NCBI GenBank assembly: GCA_028622995.1
Contig: JAJQJQ010000018.1
Coordinates: 2,542,001 to 2,606,000, forward strand
DNA: 64,000 nucleotides
Source: Panagrolaimus kolymaensis
Lineage: Eukaryota; Nematoda; Chromadorea; Rhabditida; Panagrolaimidae
Direction: 5' to 3'
Shown: piece by piece, positions 1-11,692 of the stretch
How positions within the stretch are numbered: position 1 is the first letter of the stretch
How the letters are laid out: every line of letters starts with the position of its first letter
Program-made: the position numbers and the translations under genes
Notes under the pieces: model-generated
Seen by the model: the letters and a program-made list of their open reading frames with translations, nothing else
Databases searched by the model: none
What the model was told of the DNA's origin: nothing

Positions 1-2172
1 ACATCGACATCAGTGTCATAACCTCGGGTAAGTAAAAATGTTACAACAATAACATTTATTTCACCATTTTTAAATGCATCGAGGCATTCATCTGGATTTG
101 GACTTTCTCTAAAAAACAAAAGAGAATAAGAATTGATTTCATTAAAAATAGAGTTAATTACTTATGAATTGAAGCCGCTTGAATTCCATACGATCTCAAT
201 CTCAATGCAACAAAATCCGCCACATTGGTTCGCTTACAAAATACCATAATTTTTTTGCCTTTCAAAGGTTGCTTTCGTCGCAAAGCTTCATAAAGAGTAT
301 CAAAGGGATGAAAAGGTCCTGTATCGGTTTTATGAAAAGTTGCTTCTCCAGTAAGGGTGCCAAAAACCTGTGACGTTCGTTGAGATCGAACATCCCAAAA
401 ATATTCTGTAATTGTTTCAGCCACAGTTAAATGTTCGCCACATTTGATGTAAAAGACATTAGTATTTCGAGCCAAATGTTTCATATCTTCATCCATTGTA
501 GCTGAGAAAGCAAAAATTCGAGGGTTTTTCTAAAAAAAAGTAATATGGTTTACTATTAGCTCAAAATATTCTTTTTCTGGGTCAAGAACAATCGTAATTT
601 TGTTTTTAAGAGGCCAATATCAAATTTCTGGTAAAATTTGGTTGATAAAATAAAATAACTTACGGGTTCGTTTTTCATGCTTTGCAATAATCCCAAAAAC
701 GATGAATCTTTTCCCATTTTATCTGCTTCATCAATAACAATATATTCTAATGAACTTAAATCAAGCTGAACTCGATTGGCTTCAGCTGATGCACCATAAT
801 GATTTTTAAATCTTCCCGTAGTACAAATACCAATATCAAAATATGTATCTTTAATAAATGCTGTGTGCTTTGCAAGCCGAGCAATTTTAACATCAGTATC
901 GGCTGCTAATCGTTCCAAAGTTTTAATAATATCTTGAATTAGCACATTTGAATTTGCAAATATTAAAGCCATAGGTCGTTTTCTTTCTGGCGTCCAAATT
1001 TTTGATCGTTCAATAGCTTTTTGAACAATTGGAAATAAATATGCACAGGATTTGCCTGAACCCGTTTCAGAAGTTGCAAGAATATCAGCTCGAGATGAGC
1101 TTGGATTAATTTGAGGTTGAGTAAACACAGCTCTCATAACTGCAAGTTGAATTGGACGAAGTTTAATTAAACCACATCTATTCAAATTTTCAACCAATTT
1201 TGGATCCAAGAATGCTCGTGAATTGTCAACTTTCTCTTCACTAGCTGAATTCTCGTCCATTTCGCTTTTGAAATGTTCAAAGTAAATTTCTCCAATATTT
1301 AAATTGTCATATATTTTAACTTTTTCAGCTTCTTTATTTTCAGAAATATAAAGCATTTGAATATCATCATTAGCATTGTTGAAAACATTCACGGTGCTAC
1401 TTTCCGTTGATTCATTAGATGAAACAGCGGCGGCTGCAGGTTGTGGAATAAATTGGCATCGATTAGGATTTAAAATACCTTGAGGTTTTGAAATATATTG
1501 AGTATTGTGTGGTCTTGGAAAATAACCAGCATTATTGTTTACATTGAAAGGTTGACCTTCAGAATTGAATTGATTTCTAAAAGGTCTCGTGTAACCGCTT
1601 CCTTGGGATGATGGATTTCGAGGAATGAAAGGAGGTCTTGGTCGAAATTCTCCATTTCGAGGTCTGAATCCATTATTATCTCTAGGAAATCTAAAGTTAT
1701 TTCTCATATCACTTCGATGCCTGAATCGAGGAACGAATTGTTGTTGAGGTGGCCTTGGATATCTTTGATGTAAATGGTTTCTTGGCATATATTCCCTCTG
1801 TGGTTGTTGTTGACTTGGCTGATATGATGAATAAGATGATTGGGGTGCTTGAGGCGAAGGAGGTTTTTCGTCTCCTTTCACGGCATTTGATGACTCTCTT
1901 GGATATGAACCTTCATTTGGAATGTATTCGCCTTGAGGTTCAATTCCCTCATTAAAATTTGGAATTGGAGATGTCCGGCGAACATTATCATCTTCTTCAG
2001 CATCGTTCAATAATGAATCTCCCTAAAATAATACAATAGCAAATATAAAAATTTGTAAAAGATTTACAATATTATTAATTCTTTGTGGTTTTTCTTCTTT
2101 TTCAAAACCACCATCATCGTCATCATCGGAATATTGGGGAACAAATTCTTCTTCTTCACTCATGTCAGCCAT
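1..2172 (-). CDS. DEAD-box RNA helicase (DDX3/vasa-like), C-terminus beyond window
   Basis: ATP-dependent RNA helicase, truncated by the left window edge. Exons read on the minus strand: 2172-2068, 2022-664, 529-162, 108-<1, with GT-AG introns and consistent phase. The N-terminus is acidic (SDDDDD), followed by a roughly 110-residue Pro/Arg/Gln/Asn-rich low-complexity region with RP and RF motifs, as in germ-granule helicases. The core follows: Q-motif region near residue 325 (LRPIQ), motif I SETGSGKS (about 353-360), TTGR (motif Ib), DEAD (about 466-469), SAT (motif III, start of the third exon), VFCKRTNVAD (motif IV) and TRGYD (motif V). The usual PTRELA motif is replaced by ANSNVLI, and motif I ends in Ser instead of Thr, so it is a divergent family member. 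Vasa, DDX3 and nematode small-RNA helicases all remain possible. The start is the first of two close ATGs. Confidence 0.85.
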
Positions 2173-2815
2173 AATTACTTAATAAAAAATATATATGAGC
2201 TTGATTATCGAAGCTGTTCGGTTTCTAAAGATCGACTATTAGTAAATCAACTTTTTTAATTTCTTCTATATATTTTTTTAAATTTGGCTTTTCGCGACAA
2301 AAGCTTTATAAATGATGGAGAAAGAAGGTTTCTAAGGGTTATCTAAAAAGCTAAAAATGCCTGAATTCTGAATCCATCGTTTATGAATTACAGCCGTAAA
2401 TAAAATTTTTGTAAGACTTGATGAGATTTTTTGATAAAAAAGGTGGTAAGATGGATGGCAAACAAAAAAGCAACCAAACTTTCTTTATATACTCTAAATT
2501 TTTACTGATCATTATTTTAAAATTTGTTGAAAGTATCTAAAAATATCTCTTAATTTTTTCCCTTTAATAAGTGTCTTTAATTATTTTTGTCGATGGGATT
2601 CTAAAAAAATAATAACCCGAGAGTATTGCGTTTAAATAATTTGCTCATCTCTTAGTCAACTTTCTCTTTGAAACCATTTTTATTGAAGCAAAGTTGGAAC
2701 GTTGTTATTAGTATTTGGAAGTTGAAAGCTAATACGTTGCTTTACTTGCTTCCTTGCAACTTTTTTGTGCCATAATTATTTTTTTACTTAAGCTTCTATC
2801 TTTAGGTAATTAAAG
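2173..2815. promoter_or_regulatory. Divergent intergenic region between helicase and P5A ATPase
   Basis: The 643 bp separate two divergently transcribed genes and presumably hold both promoters. The sequence is AT-rich with no convincing ORF or TATA box. An acceptor-like CTTTAG ends 10 bp before the P5A ATPase start codon, compatible with a trans-splice site or a 5'UTR intron. Confidence 0.4.
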
Positions 2816-5800
2816 ATGGCCATAGATTCTTTGGTGGAGTCTGTGGTTACTTATAACAAACGACATCCATTATTACATCTTTATGGTGGACCTTTTATTG
2901 CGCTTTATTTAGCATGGTTTTATGTTTGGGTTGGCATTTACGGATATGAAGAATTATGGGAAATTGGATGTATAGTTACCACGTGTATTGGCATTTTACA
3001 GGTTCAATATCAAAAAATCCAAGAGCTCTAATAAAATTTTCTTTTAGATATTATCAATTTTATTTTGTTATTGGTTTGTCAGCGTTAATTGTCTTTTCAA
3101 ATGCAATTGGGTTTGTCCTAGCTTCTTTTATATATTCTGTAAAATATTTATTGCTATAGGTTAAAAATCCGAAACAAGCTGATTTGGCATGTGTAAATCC
3201 AACACAAAATAACGGCTGGTCTGAACTTATCCCACTTCGAAGAACAACTGTAAGCTTTTTTTCACCTTCAATCAACTAAATATTTAAACATAAAATTTAG
3301 TTAGCGGATGGAACTATTCGTTTATGGTTTAATTTCCAAAAAGTTTTATATGCTTACAATGAAGACAAAAACACTTTTTCTGCCATTGAATTTGATACAA
3401 ACAAACCATTCAAATATTATAAAAACTATAAAGGAATTGATTCAGATCAAGAGCTTAAAACAACATGGATGGAATATGGAAGTAATGAGTAAGAAACTCC
3501 GATTTTTTTCAAAGATATTTATGGTTATTATTTTTTAGCATGGAAATGAAAGTCCCTCTTTTTTCTGAATTATTTATCGAAAGAGCTACTGCACCATTTT
3601 TTGTTTTCCAAGTTTTTTGTGTTGGATTATGGTGCCTCGAAGATATGTGGTACTACTCGTTATTTACGCTCATGATGTTGGTTACTTTTGAAGCCACAAT
3701 TGTTAAGCAACAACTTAAAAATATGTCTGAAATTCATAATATGGGTAACAAGCCATATCCATTAAATGTTTGTTTTCTTATTTTTTTTTTGTTGAATTTA
3801 TTGACTTTAAAGTTTTAGGTTTATCGAAATAAAAAATGGGTTAGAATCAACTCCAACGAAATTGTTTGCGGTGATATTGTTTCGGTTGTACGATCAGCGG
3901 ATGATCGAGCTGTCCCTTGTGATTTGCTGCTTCTTCGAGGACAATGCATTGTCGATGAATCCATGCTAACAGGAGAAAGCGTTCCTCAAATGAAAGAAAA
4001 TATCGAAGATGTTGAAAGTGATCGATATTTTGAATTTAGTAATGATAGTCGCTTGCATGTAATTTCTGGTGGAACAAAAATTGTTCAAACAACTCCTACT
4101 ACCAAAGCTGATGGCGGAATGAGGCCTCCTGATGGTGGATGTCTTTGTTATGTCCTTCGAACTGGATTTAATACCAGTCAAGGCTCTCTTTTGCGAACTA
4201 TCATGTTTGGAGTAAAACGTGTTACTGCAAATAATCTTGAAACTTTTGCTTTCATTCTTTTCTTACTTATTTTTGCCATCGCCGCTGCAGCATATTTATG
4301 GATTAAAGGAACGGAAGATGAATCAAGAAATAAATTTAAGCTTTTCTTGGAATGCTCTCTTATTCTTACCAGTGTTATTCCACCTGAACTTCCAATTGAA
4401 TTATCATTGGCTGTTAACAATTCCTTGATAGCTTTACAAAAATTAGGTTTGCTATTCTAACTTTATTAAACAATCTTAAAAAATTTAAAATTTAGGCGTA
4501 TTTTGCACTGAACCATTCAGAATTCCATTTGCTGGTAAAGTTGATATTTGCTGCTTTGATAAAACTGGTACTTTGACTACTGATGCCCTTGTTGTTGAAG
4601 GAATTGCTGGAATGTCAGGTTTTACTGAAGATGGCGATGTTGATATTAAAAAGAATTCTCAAGAAATTAGTGATATCTCCACCCAAGTTCTTGCAGCTTG
4701 CCAAAGTTTAGCTAAATTTGATGAAGAATTAGTTGGAGACCCATTGGAAAAAGCATGTTTAACTTGGATTGAATGGAACTTAACTAAAAGTAAACATTAA
4801 AAATATTAATGACTCCTTAAATTTGTTTTTTTTAGATGATACCGTAATCCCAAAGAAAGGCAAAATGAATCCGCTAAAAATTGTTCACCGTTTTCATTTT
4901 TCTAGTCAACTTAAACGAATGACTGTTATTGGCGGTTATACAGTGCCTGGAATTTCTGAAGCACGTAACCTCGCATTGGTCAAAGGAGCTCCTGAAGTTT
5001 TAAGAGACATGGTAAGTACCCTCACTCATGTTTTTTTCTTCTTGAGTTAAACTTGAACTTTTATTTATTTTATAGTATTCTGATTTACCAGAAAATTATG
5101 ACAAAATGTATAAGAAACTTGCATTATGTGGATCTCGAATTATTGCCCTAGGTATTCGGGAACTTGGATCACTTACTCATCAAGAGCTTCGAGAAAACAA
5201 GCGTGAATTCTATGAACAAAAGCTTACATTCGCTGGTTTTGTTGTAATTCATTGTCCTCTAAAACCAGATACTCGTCATATGATCAAAGAAATTATCGAA
5301 TCTTCCCATCGTGTAACCATGATTACTGGAGATAATCCACTTACAGCTTGTCATGTGGCAAGTGTTTTGCGATTCACTAAAAAACATTCGCGTATTATGA
5401 TTCTCGATGAGCCTATTGAAAATGAAGAGCCAATATGGAAATCTATGGATGGAGAAGAAACAGCGGAATTAGTACCTAAAGGAAAAGTAGCCATAAAGCA
5501 TTTTATGGGAGCAAATGAATTATGCCTTACTGGAGCTGGGTTTGAAATTTTATTTCCAAATATCCTGATTTCTTAAAGGCCATAATTGTTGAAGTTCGTG
5601 TATTCGCTCGAATGTCACCCAAACAAAAAGTTAGTTCTAAAACTTGAAATTAATTTAATTCATTTTTTTATGTGTCTGTGTCTTTAGGAACGTGTTGTGA
5701 ACCTTCTTAAAAGTCTTGGCTACATAACTTTGATGTGTGGTGATGGTACAAATGACGTTGGAGCATTAAAACATGCCAATGTTGGTGTGGCTCTTTTGTC

Positions 5801-7131
5801 ACATCCATATAATGCAAATGCCAATAAACCAAAGGAAGAAGAAAAGCCTGAAGCACCGGCAATTCCAGCGGCATCCAAATTACCTTCACAACCTGTGGTG
5901 GCTCATCGACGAGGAGCTCCCCGACAAATTGATAATAGAGTTTCAAAGTAAAATTTCGAAATAAGTTATTTGTGTTTAAATATTTTTTTTACAGGCATCA
6001 AACACATGTTAACAGTGCTCAAGAGAAATTAGATAAAATGATGAAACAACTTGAAGAAGAGGAAGCAGCCAAAGTTATCAAGCTTGGTGATGCCTCCATT
6101 GCTGCTCCATTCACTTCTAAATATACATCTATTCAATCGATTTGCCATATCATTAAACAAGGTCGATGCACTTTAGTCACAACCCTTCAAATGTTTAAAA
6201 TTCTTGCTTTAAATGCCCTCGTCTTAGCTTATTCTCAAAGTGTTCTTTATCTCGATGGAGTCAAATATTCTGATACTCAAGCCACCATTCAAGGCTTACT
6301 TTTGGCTGCTTGTTTCTTATTTATTTCACGCTCAAGGGTAAATTCTTTAATTCTTTCGTAATTGTTAATTTATTTGTTTGACATAATCAATTATTTAGCC
6401 TTTGAAAGTTCTCTCTCGTGAACGACCGATACCAAATATTTTTAACGCTTATACATTGTTAACAGTGACAATGCAATTTGCGATACACTTTTTATGTTTA
6501 ATTTATGTTGTTCAAGAGTCACATCGATTAGAGCCAAGGTAATTTAATTATAACAAACATACATACCGTTTTTTTTTCTAAGCACGTGTTTATTATTTAC
6601 AGGGAAAAAATTGATTTACAAGCTGAATTTACTCCGAACCTTTTAAATACAGCTGTTTATGTCATGTCTATGGCCTTACAAGTTGCAACATTTGCTGTAA
6701 ATTATCGAGTACAATTTTTTAAAAAGAAACTGAAAAAAATAAAAAATAAATTTTTAGGGAAGACCATTTATGGAAAGTTTGATTGAGAATAAGCCAATGC
6801 TTTACAGTGTCATTGGTTCAGGCTTTGGAGTATTTTTATTGGCTGCAAACGTTATACCAGAAATGAATGAGAAATTCCAACTTGTTGAACTTCCAGATGA
6901 GGTAATTCATTTCAACATTGATTTTTTAGGAGCTCGCATCTCTAGCTTTTTTTTATTAAAAAGCAATGCAGTGTCCTTTGCTACATTTATGCTTTTTAGC
7001 TTACATTTTCTAATTATTATTATTTTTAGTTCCGCCATAAACTTGTTTGCTGCGTTTTGGGTGATTTTGCCGCAGCTTTCGTGATTGATCGCATTCTTAA
7101 TTTCTTCCTTGGTGATATGCGAGCTAAATAG
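2816..7131 (+). CDS. P5A-type ATPase, ER membrane-helix dislocase (ATP13A1/CATP-8 type)
   Basis: P5A ATPase; in animals this family sits in the ER membrane and removes mistargeted transmembrane helices. Fifteen exons were traced with in-phase GT-AG junctions: 2816-3001, 3048-3110, 3160-3249, 3301-3488, 3539-3767, 3819-4446, 4496-4789, 4836-5011, 5076-5629, 5688-5947, 5995-6337, 6399-6538, 6603-6708, 6758-6901, 7030-7131. They encode about 1,167 residues, close to the human protein's roughly 1,200. Seen: TGES actuator loop (exon 6), PPELP in the M4 helix (exon 6, family signature), DKTGT phosphorylation site (exon 7), TGDNP (exon 9), GDGTND (exon 10) and a [12 protein letters not shown] block (exon 11). 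Exon lengths sum to 3,503 nt, one short of a multiple of three: in exon 9 the frame breaks at a T-run at 5548-5551 and resumes one frame over. Family assignment is secure; whether the break is real is not. Confidence 0.93.
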
Positions 7132-7873
7132 AGCTTAATAATGACTTTTAAAAAACAGACCTATGGCTTTCTAGCAATTTATTTATTTTCTAATTAATTA
7201 TTTTTTTCTCATTCCAATGTGATGATATTTATTTGAATATTCTTTTTTTGTTGATGTTTTGTTTTGTCAAAGACATAATTAAATGTTTGTTTTTTTCTTC
7301 TATCAAACATTTGTTCTTCCTCATCAAAAAATTTTAATTTGTGATTTCTTGATTTTTTATTTTATTTTATGCATGAAAACATATAAAAAAATGTTTTTTT
7401 AAAACTGTTTGATTTGTGTTAACATAAATTTTAAAATAACAAACATCATTTCATGAAATAAAGATTTGTGACATCACAGTTCCTTTAAGAATCACAAGGG
7501 TTTTTATAGGGTGGAGTCAAATAAATAAAACCTCTCAGACAAAAGTTTTTTTTGTGTTGTATTTTGAGATGTGTCTTTAACCTTCACAGTAGAAAAAAAA
7601 ACTTTATAATGATCATAAAGACAATACTTAAAAAGATAGTTTTTCACTGTAAAAAAAAAGAAGAAAAGATTCGTGATTCATGAGAAAGGCGGGCGGCAAG
7701 AATTCAATTCAATTTAATTCCAAAAGGATCATTCAAGGCGTTCATCATACATATATATAAAACCATTCATTCTTTAGTTTGTGGCTAGTTTTTTTATTGT
7801 ATTTTTTAACTACATTTAAAGACGGAGTCAAAAAGGCAATTTATCATTTTCGTTTATTTAAAAATTCTTCAAG
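7132..7873. other. 3'UTR and intergenic region
   Basis: AT-rich stretch without a supported gene. A possible polyadenylation signal AATAAA for the upstream ATPase lies at 7457-7462. The right part serves as promoter of the next gene, with a TATA-like element at 7754-7762. Confidence 0.4.
7754..7762 (+). promoter_or_regulatory. TATA-like element
   Basis: TATATAAAA, 112 bp before the start codon of the secreted dynein-light-chain-like gene. Position and sequence fit a core promoter, but no transcription start can be mapped from sequence. Confidence 0.35.
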
Positions 7874-8834
7874 ATGTCGCAGTGGAATTTAATATTAATT
7901 TTTACATTTATGGTTTTGGTTAATTTATATCTTGTGGATTGTGCTGTATTTAATCGGTATTTACCTGGATCAACTTTTGGAATAAATCCTCATCGGTGAG
8001 TAAAAAAGCAACAAATTATTATGAGGATTTAATTTTAATAATTTAAAAATGTAATTTGTTTTCTTTATTTTTCGTTTCTAGCGTCAGCTTTTAAAATAAG
8101 TGATAGGACAGGTAGATGATGGAAATCGATGTGGTCAATTTTTTGCTTATTATTATTAATTATTAAATTCTAATATTTTTAAACACTTTAGCATTTTTTC
8201 CGATTTAATATTTTTCTTGATTTTTTAAAAACCTAACCTGCAAAAATAAATATAATGCCTTTTTTAATTTTGTACAAAAATTTCCAGAAAACTTTGATGT
8301 TTTAACTAAAAGTTTATTTGGTTTTTGATTCTTAAAAATAATTGTGATCTTCGAAAAAAATAAAATAAACAAAACAAATTTTTCCTTGAACCTTGTTTAG
8401 TTTATAATTCACATTAAAATTCATCTTTCTTTTTTTTCAGAACATACATTGACAAAAGTGCATATAAAAAAGTTAATTTATTAGCAAGTTATGGGTTATC
8501 TAGAGACATGCGTGATACAGCACAAAAAGGAATAATAAATCAGTATTCAGGTATAGTAATGAATTCTGGCATTGAATGCAATGAAATTGCAATGGTATGT
8601 GAAAATAAAAAAATATATTTATTGCAAACAAATGAATTAATGACCTTCTTTTTCTTATAGGAAATGGAAAATAAATTTGGTGGGTTTTGGATGGTATCAA
8701 TTTTTAATGGAGATTTTGATTATGCATACACGATTAGTCGAAGATCAAGAAGTTATGGAGTTTTTGCAATTGATGATCGAATGATTCTTGTTGCAAGGGA
8801 TGGAGGAATTCGACGACATACAGGACCTCTATAA
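7874..8834 (+). CDS. Secreted protein resembling dynein light chain
   Basis: Three exons, 7874-7995, 8441-8594 and 8661-8834, join in phase to encode 149 residues. Residues 1-23 form a clear signal peptide: a short polar start, a hydrophobic core rich in Leu/Ile/Phe/Val, then VDC-A. Residues about 52-146 can be laid along the LC8 dynein light chain without large gaps: two N-terminal helices (LSRDM region, then GIECNEIAMEMENKF), a Trp in the first strand (GGFWMVSIF), then three further strand-like segments ending MILVARDG where LC8 ends ILLFKSG. Identity is low and the LC8 peptide-binding residues are not obviously kept. Cytosolic LC8 has no signal peptide, so if the fold is right this is a secreted derivative. 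An AATAAA lies at 8925-8930. Otherwise it is an unclassified small secreted protein. An acceptor-like site before 8082 would lead straight to a stop. Confidence 0.6.
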
Positions 8835-8924
8835 AAATTAATATTTTTGTTAGAATCTCTCTTGTTTTTAAAATATTTTTAAAACGGGTATTTGTTAATC
8901 AAAAAAATGAATGAAATTGAAAAA

Positions 8925-8930
8925 AATAAA
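8925..8930 (+). terminator. Polyadenylation signal AATAAA
   Basis: Canonical hexamer 91 bp downstream of the secreted-protein stop codon. Confidence 0.5.
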
Positions 8931-8998
8931 ATTCTTTAATAAGTGTGATAAATGTTTGCATAAAAAAAATTGTCTGACCTCAAAATGATTCTTATTTT

Positions 8999-9554
8999 TT
9001 ACACCGTCATCATTTCTCTGCCGCCATTCATCTTTTCTAATTCTTTTTCTTTTTCCAATTCTTTTTCTTTTTTACGCTCTTCTTCAATTTGTTCTAATGT
9101 ATGAAACATGGGTTTTCCATTCATTTCATCATCCATTAATAAATCACATATAAAAATGAATAATCGCCATGTACTTATCAAACTGTAAACTTCAAAAGTA
9201 ATTGCAAAAACCTGCAATACAAAAAACACTTTTTAAAAAACACTTAAAAATTGTTTTTTAATTTTTTACTTGTACTAAAAACCCTGAAAGTCTATAAGAA
9301 CTTAGTGTATCATGAGTATTGGCACTATCCAAAAAATCAACAAAAAATTGTAATATCATTATTATAATAAAAATAAAGCTTGTAAAAAAATATGGGATAA
9401 AATAATGAAATTTTCGAAGTTGAATCCCAGTAAATAGGATGCAATAAGTGACGATGGCAACGAAAAAGGCCACTGTACATGCTACAAAAAAATCATAAAC
9501 ACTTAAGAGAGACTCTACGAGTGAATTTAAAGATTTTGAGGTCGAACGAACCAT
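8999..9554 (-). CDS. Small multi-pass membrane protein, unknown function
   Basis: Two exons, 9554-9270 and 9211-8999, separated by a 58-bp intron, encode 165 residues. Three or four hydrophobic segments are visible (about residues 22-45, 52-76, and one or two in 90-120), followed by a charged tail with KEKELEKEKELEK. The layout fits a small tetraspan or MARVEL-like membrane protein, but no family signature is recognised. The start codon and 5' flank lie inside the left arm of a 468-bp inverted repeat, so its promoter has an inverted copy at 10073-10540, and a frameshifted relic of its first codons lies at the far end. Confidence 0.6.
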
Positions 9555-10540
9555 TTTTTTTCAAATTTTTTTTCTGTTTTACTTTTCCGGTAATTTACGA
9601 TGTAAAAAAATTATTGGTGACAAGCTTTTTCTCAAAAAGTGAGCAGGATATGCTAATTCATGATATTGAAGTTGATGTCATGCATTAACTTCAAAAATTC
9701 GGCTAAATTCACCCATGAAGTATAATAATTTGATTTTTATCCAATATTATGTAATAGATTGCGGGCTAATTTATGGTGTGTACCATATATTTTAATATCA
9801 TAAAAAACCAAGAGAAATTTGCATATTTAAAATTGAAATGGATGCCATTTTTCAACCATGATCTAGAGCGCTGCCAAAAAAATACCATATAATCCCCAGG
9901 ATCTCTGCTATCGATTGAGAAAAAAATTAAAAAAAAGTCGCATATACTTAAGAAAATCCATAGATAAACGTGTTCGCGACCACAATTTTTAGTGGGGATA
10001 ATGGTTTTTTTCACTTTCTTTCTTTGGTTTTTGGCATTATGTTCAAATTCTTTTTGATGAAAGAAAAATTTGAAAAACCATTATCCCCACTAAAAATTGT
10101 GGTCGCGAACACGTTTATCTATGGATTTTCTTAAGTATATGCGACTTTTTTTTAATTTTTTTCTCAATCGATAGCAGAGATCCTGGGGATTATATGGTAT
10201 TTTTTTGGCAGCGCTCTAGATCATGGTTGAAAAATGGCATCCATTTCAATTTTAAATATGCAAATTTCTCTTGGTTTTTTATGATATTAAAATATATGGT
10301 ACACACCATAAATTAGCCCGCAATCTATTACATAATATTGGATAAAAATCAAATTATTATACTTCATGGGTGAATTTAGCCGAATTTTTGAAGTTAATGC
10401 ATGACATCAACTTCAATATCATGAATTAGCATATCCTGCTCACTTTTTGAGAAAAAGCTTGTCACCAATAATTTTTTTACATCGTAAATTACCGGAAAAG
10501 TAAAACAGAAAAAAAATTTGAAAAAAAATGGTTCGCTCGA
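9542..10540. repeat. Near-perfect inverted repeat, 468-bp arms, 63-bp spacer
   Basis: The left arm 9542-10009 is the reverse complement of the right arm 10073-10540, with equal length and only rare differences (for example one base in the fifth position from the right end). The arms contain the start codon, 5'UTR and presumed promoter of the membrane-protein gene. Just outside the arms, similarity between the two sides continues for about 40 bp in the coding direction, so this looks like an inverted gene-end duplication and not a simple MITE. No flanking target-site duplication was seen. Confidence 0.9.
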
Positions 10541-10944
10541 TTTAAATCAGCTCGTAGAACCTCTCTTAATAACTTTAGAAATACTTGAAAATAAAAGTAA
10601 AATTTACCAAAAACAAACAAAAATGGAACTTTCATAAATAAAACTGAAATAAAAAATACAAAAAATAGAAAGGATTTAATATAAATTAATAAATGGACAA
10701 GTTTTTTGATGTGGATGAAACCCATCCATGAATAATATCGAGGATCATCATTCTGAAGGGGAAAAAAAGCTTCAAGAAAATACTCAAAAAAATTTAATGT
10801 TACTTCAAACACGAATGGATCATATTCTTTCTTTTTTACCACACAACAGCAACATCCTTGTAAAATACTTTCGACAAATCTATCCAAACATTGTGCTAAT
10901 CCCAAAGCTTCTTTGGATGATATTGATCCTGTTTCAGCTTTCAT
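10489..10944 (-). CDS. Hypothetical protein, possibly partial
   Basis: A 151-codon frame starting at 10944. The first ~75 residues have ordinary composition (MKAETGSISSKEALGLAQ at the start, then a Cys cluster GCCCCVV and NDDPRYYSWMGF). The second half is Phe-rich and read from T-runs, then runs into the inverted repeat, so the true gene may end or splice earlier, for instance near 10640. No family is recognised. It may be an unrelated gene whose 3' end was overwritten by the inverted duplication. Confidence 0.3.
   Translation of the reverse strand: MKAETGSISSKEALGLAQCLDRFVESILQGCCCCVVKKKEYDPFVFEVTLNFFEYFLEAFFPLQNDDPRYYSWMGFIHIKKLVHLLIYIKSFLFFVFFISVLFMKVPFLFVFGKFYFYFQVFLKLLREVLRADLNRANHFFSNFFSVLLFR
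10528..10650 (+). pseudogene. Relic second copy of the membrane-protein gene start
   Basis: Mirrors the start of the gene at 9554. The ATG at 10528 begins MVRS and then hits TAA after five codons, because about ten bases are missing relative to the intact copy. One frame over, the text continues as LNQLVEPLL, matching LNSLVESLL of the intact gene, and then diverges. It reads as a decayed inverted duplicate. A start elsewhere or an undetected intron is less likely. Confidence 0.5.
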
Positions 10945-11000
10945 TATTATTTTTGGGTGGCCCGATCAACAAAAAAATATCTTCGATGATAATAAAATGA

Positions 11001-11692
11001 ATCATAAAAAAGTAAGTCAGCCAGCAACGTAGTTTTTTGCACGTAATGAACAATTTTTTTCGTTTAGATAAAAATGTAGCAGCAGTAAAGACATTTTTCG
11101 ATTTTTTTGTGGTTTAACTGCAATGAATGAATGAAACATTGTTTCCGAATTATGAAGGTCTTTCGCTCATTAGGTAAAAAAAGAAGAAAGAACAAGTTTT
11201 GCAAGTTCATTTATGGGCGTAGATTAATTATTTGCAACAATTTCCATATTAAAAATGTGGCTTATTCATCTCACATTAAAATCCAAAAGTTTTAAAAGCT
11301 TTTAATAAAACTTCTTCTAAAAAAGAATCAAACAAAACTTTTTCAACACACAAAAACAATTAAAACAAAATAATAACAGAAATAGTTTAACATTGGTAAA
11401 GTAACAATTTATAAAAGGACATAAAACTCTGAAGATGATGGAAGAAAATCACTATAATAAATTGGTTAAATTCAAATTTTCTTTACCAATAAAAGAGTTG
11501 ATTTCTCGTAAAAAAACAAAAAAGCATTTTAATTTTTGAAAATTCAAAGAAAAAAGTATATCTTTCGTTATCTGTCGAACATTTCAAAGCGCACACTTTC
11601 ATCTTTCAAAAGGAGAGAGAAGAAAGATGTGAAAAATGAAACAATTTTTTTTTGCATTTTTTGTATCATAAATTTGCGTAAAGGAATTTACC
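11001..11692. other. Intergenic region upstream of TLF
   Basis: AT-rich sequence without a supported gene. It presumably holds the promoter of the TBP-like factor. No clear TATA box or acceptor-like site directly before the start was found. Confidence 0.3.

Noticed and set aside
8082..8096. Alternative exon of the secreted gene after the acceptor ending at 8081
   Set aside because: Joined in phase it reaches a stop after three codons; the acceptor at 8440 gives a continuous protein.
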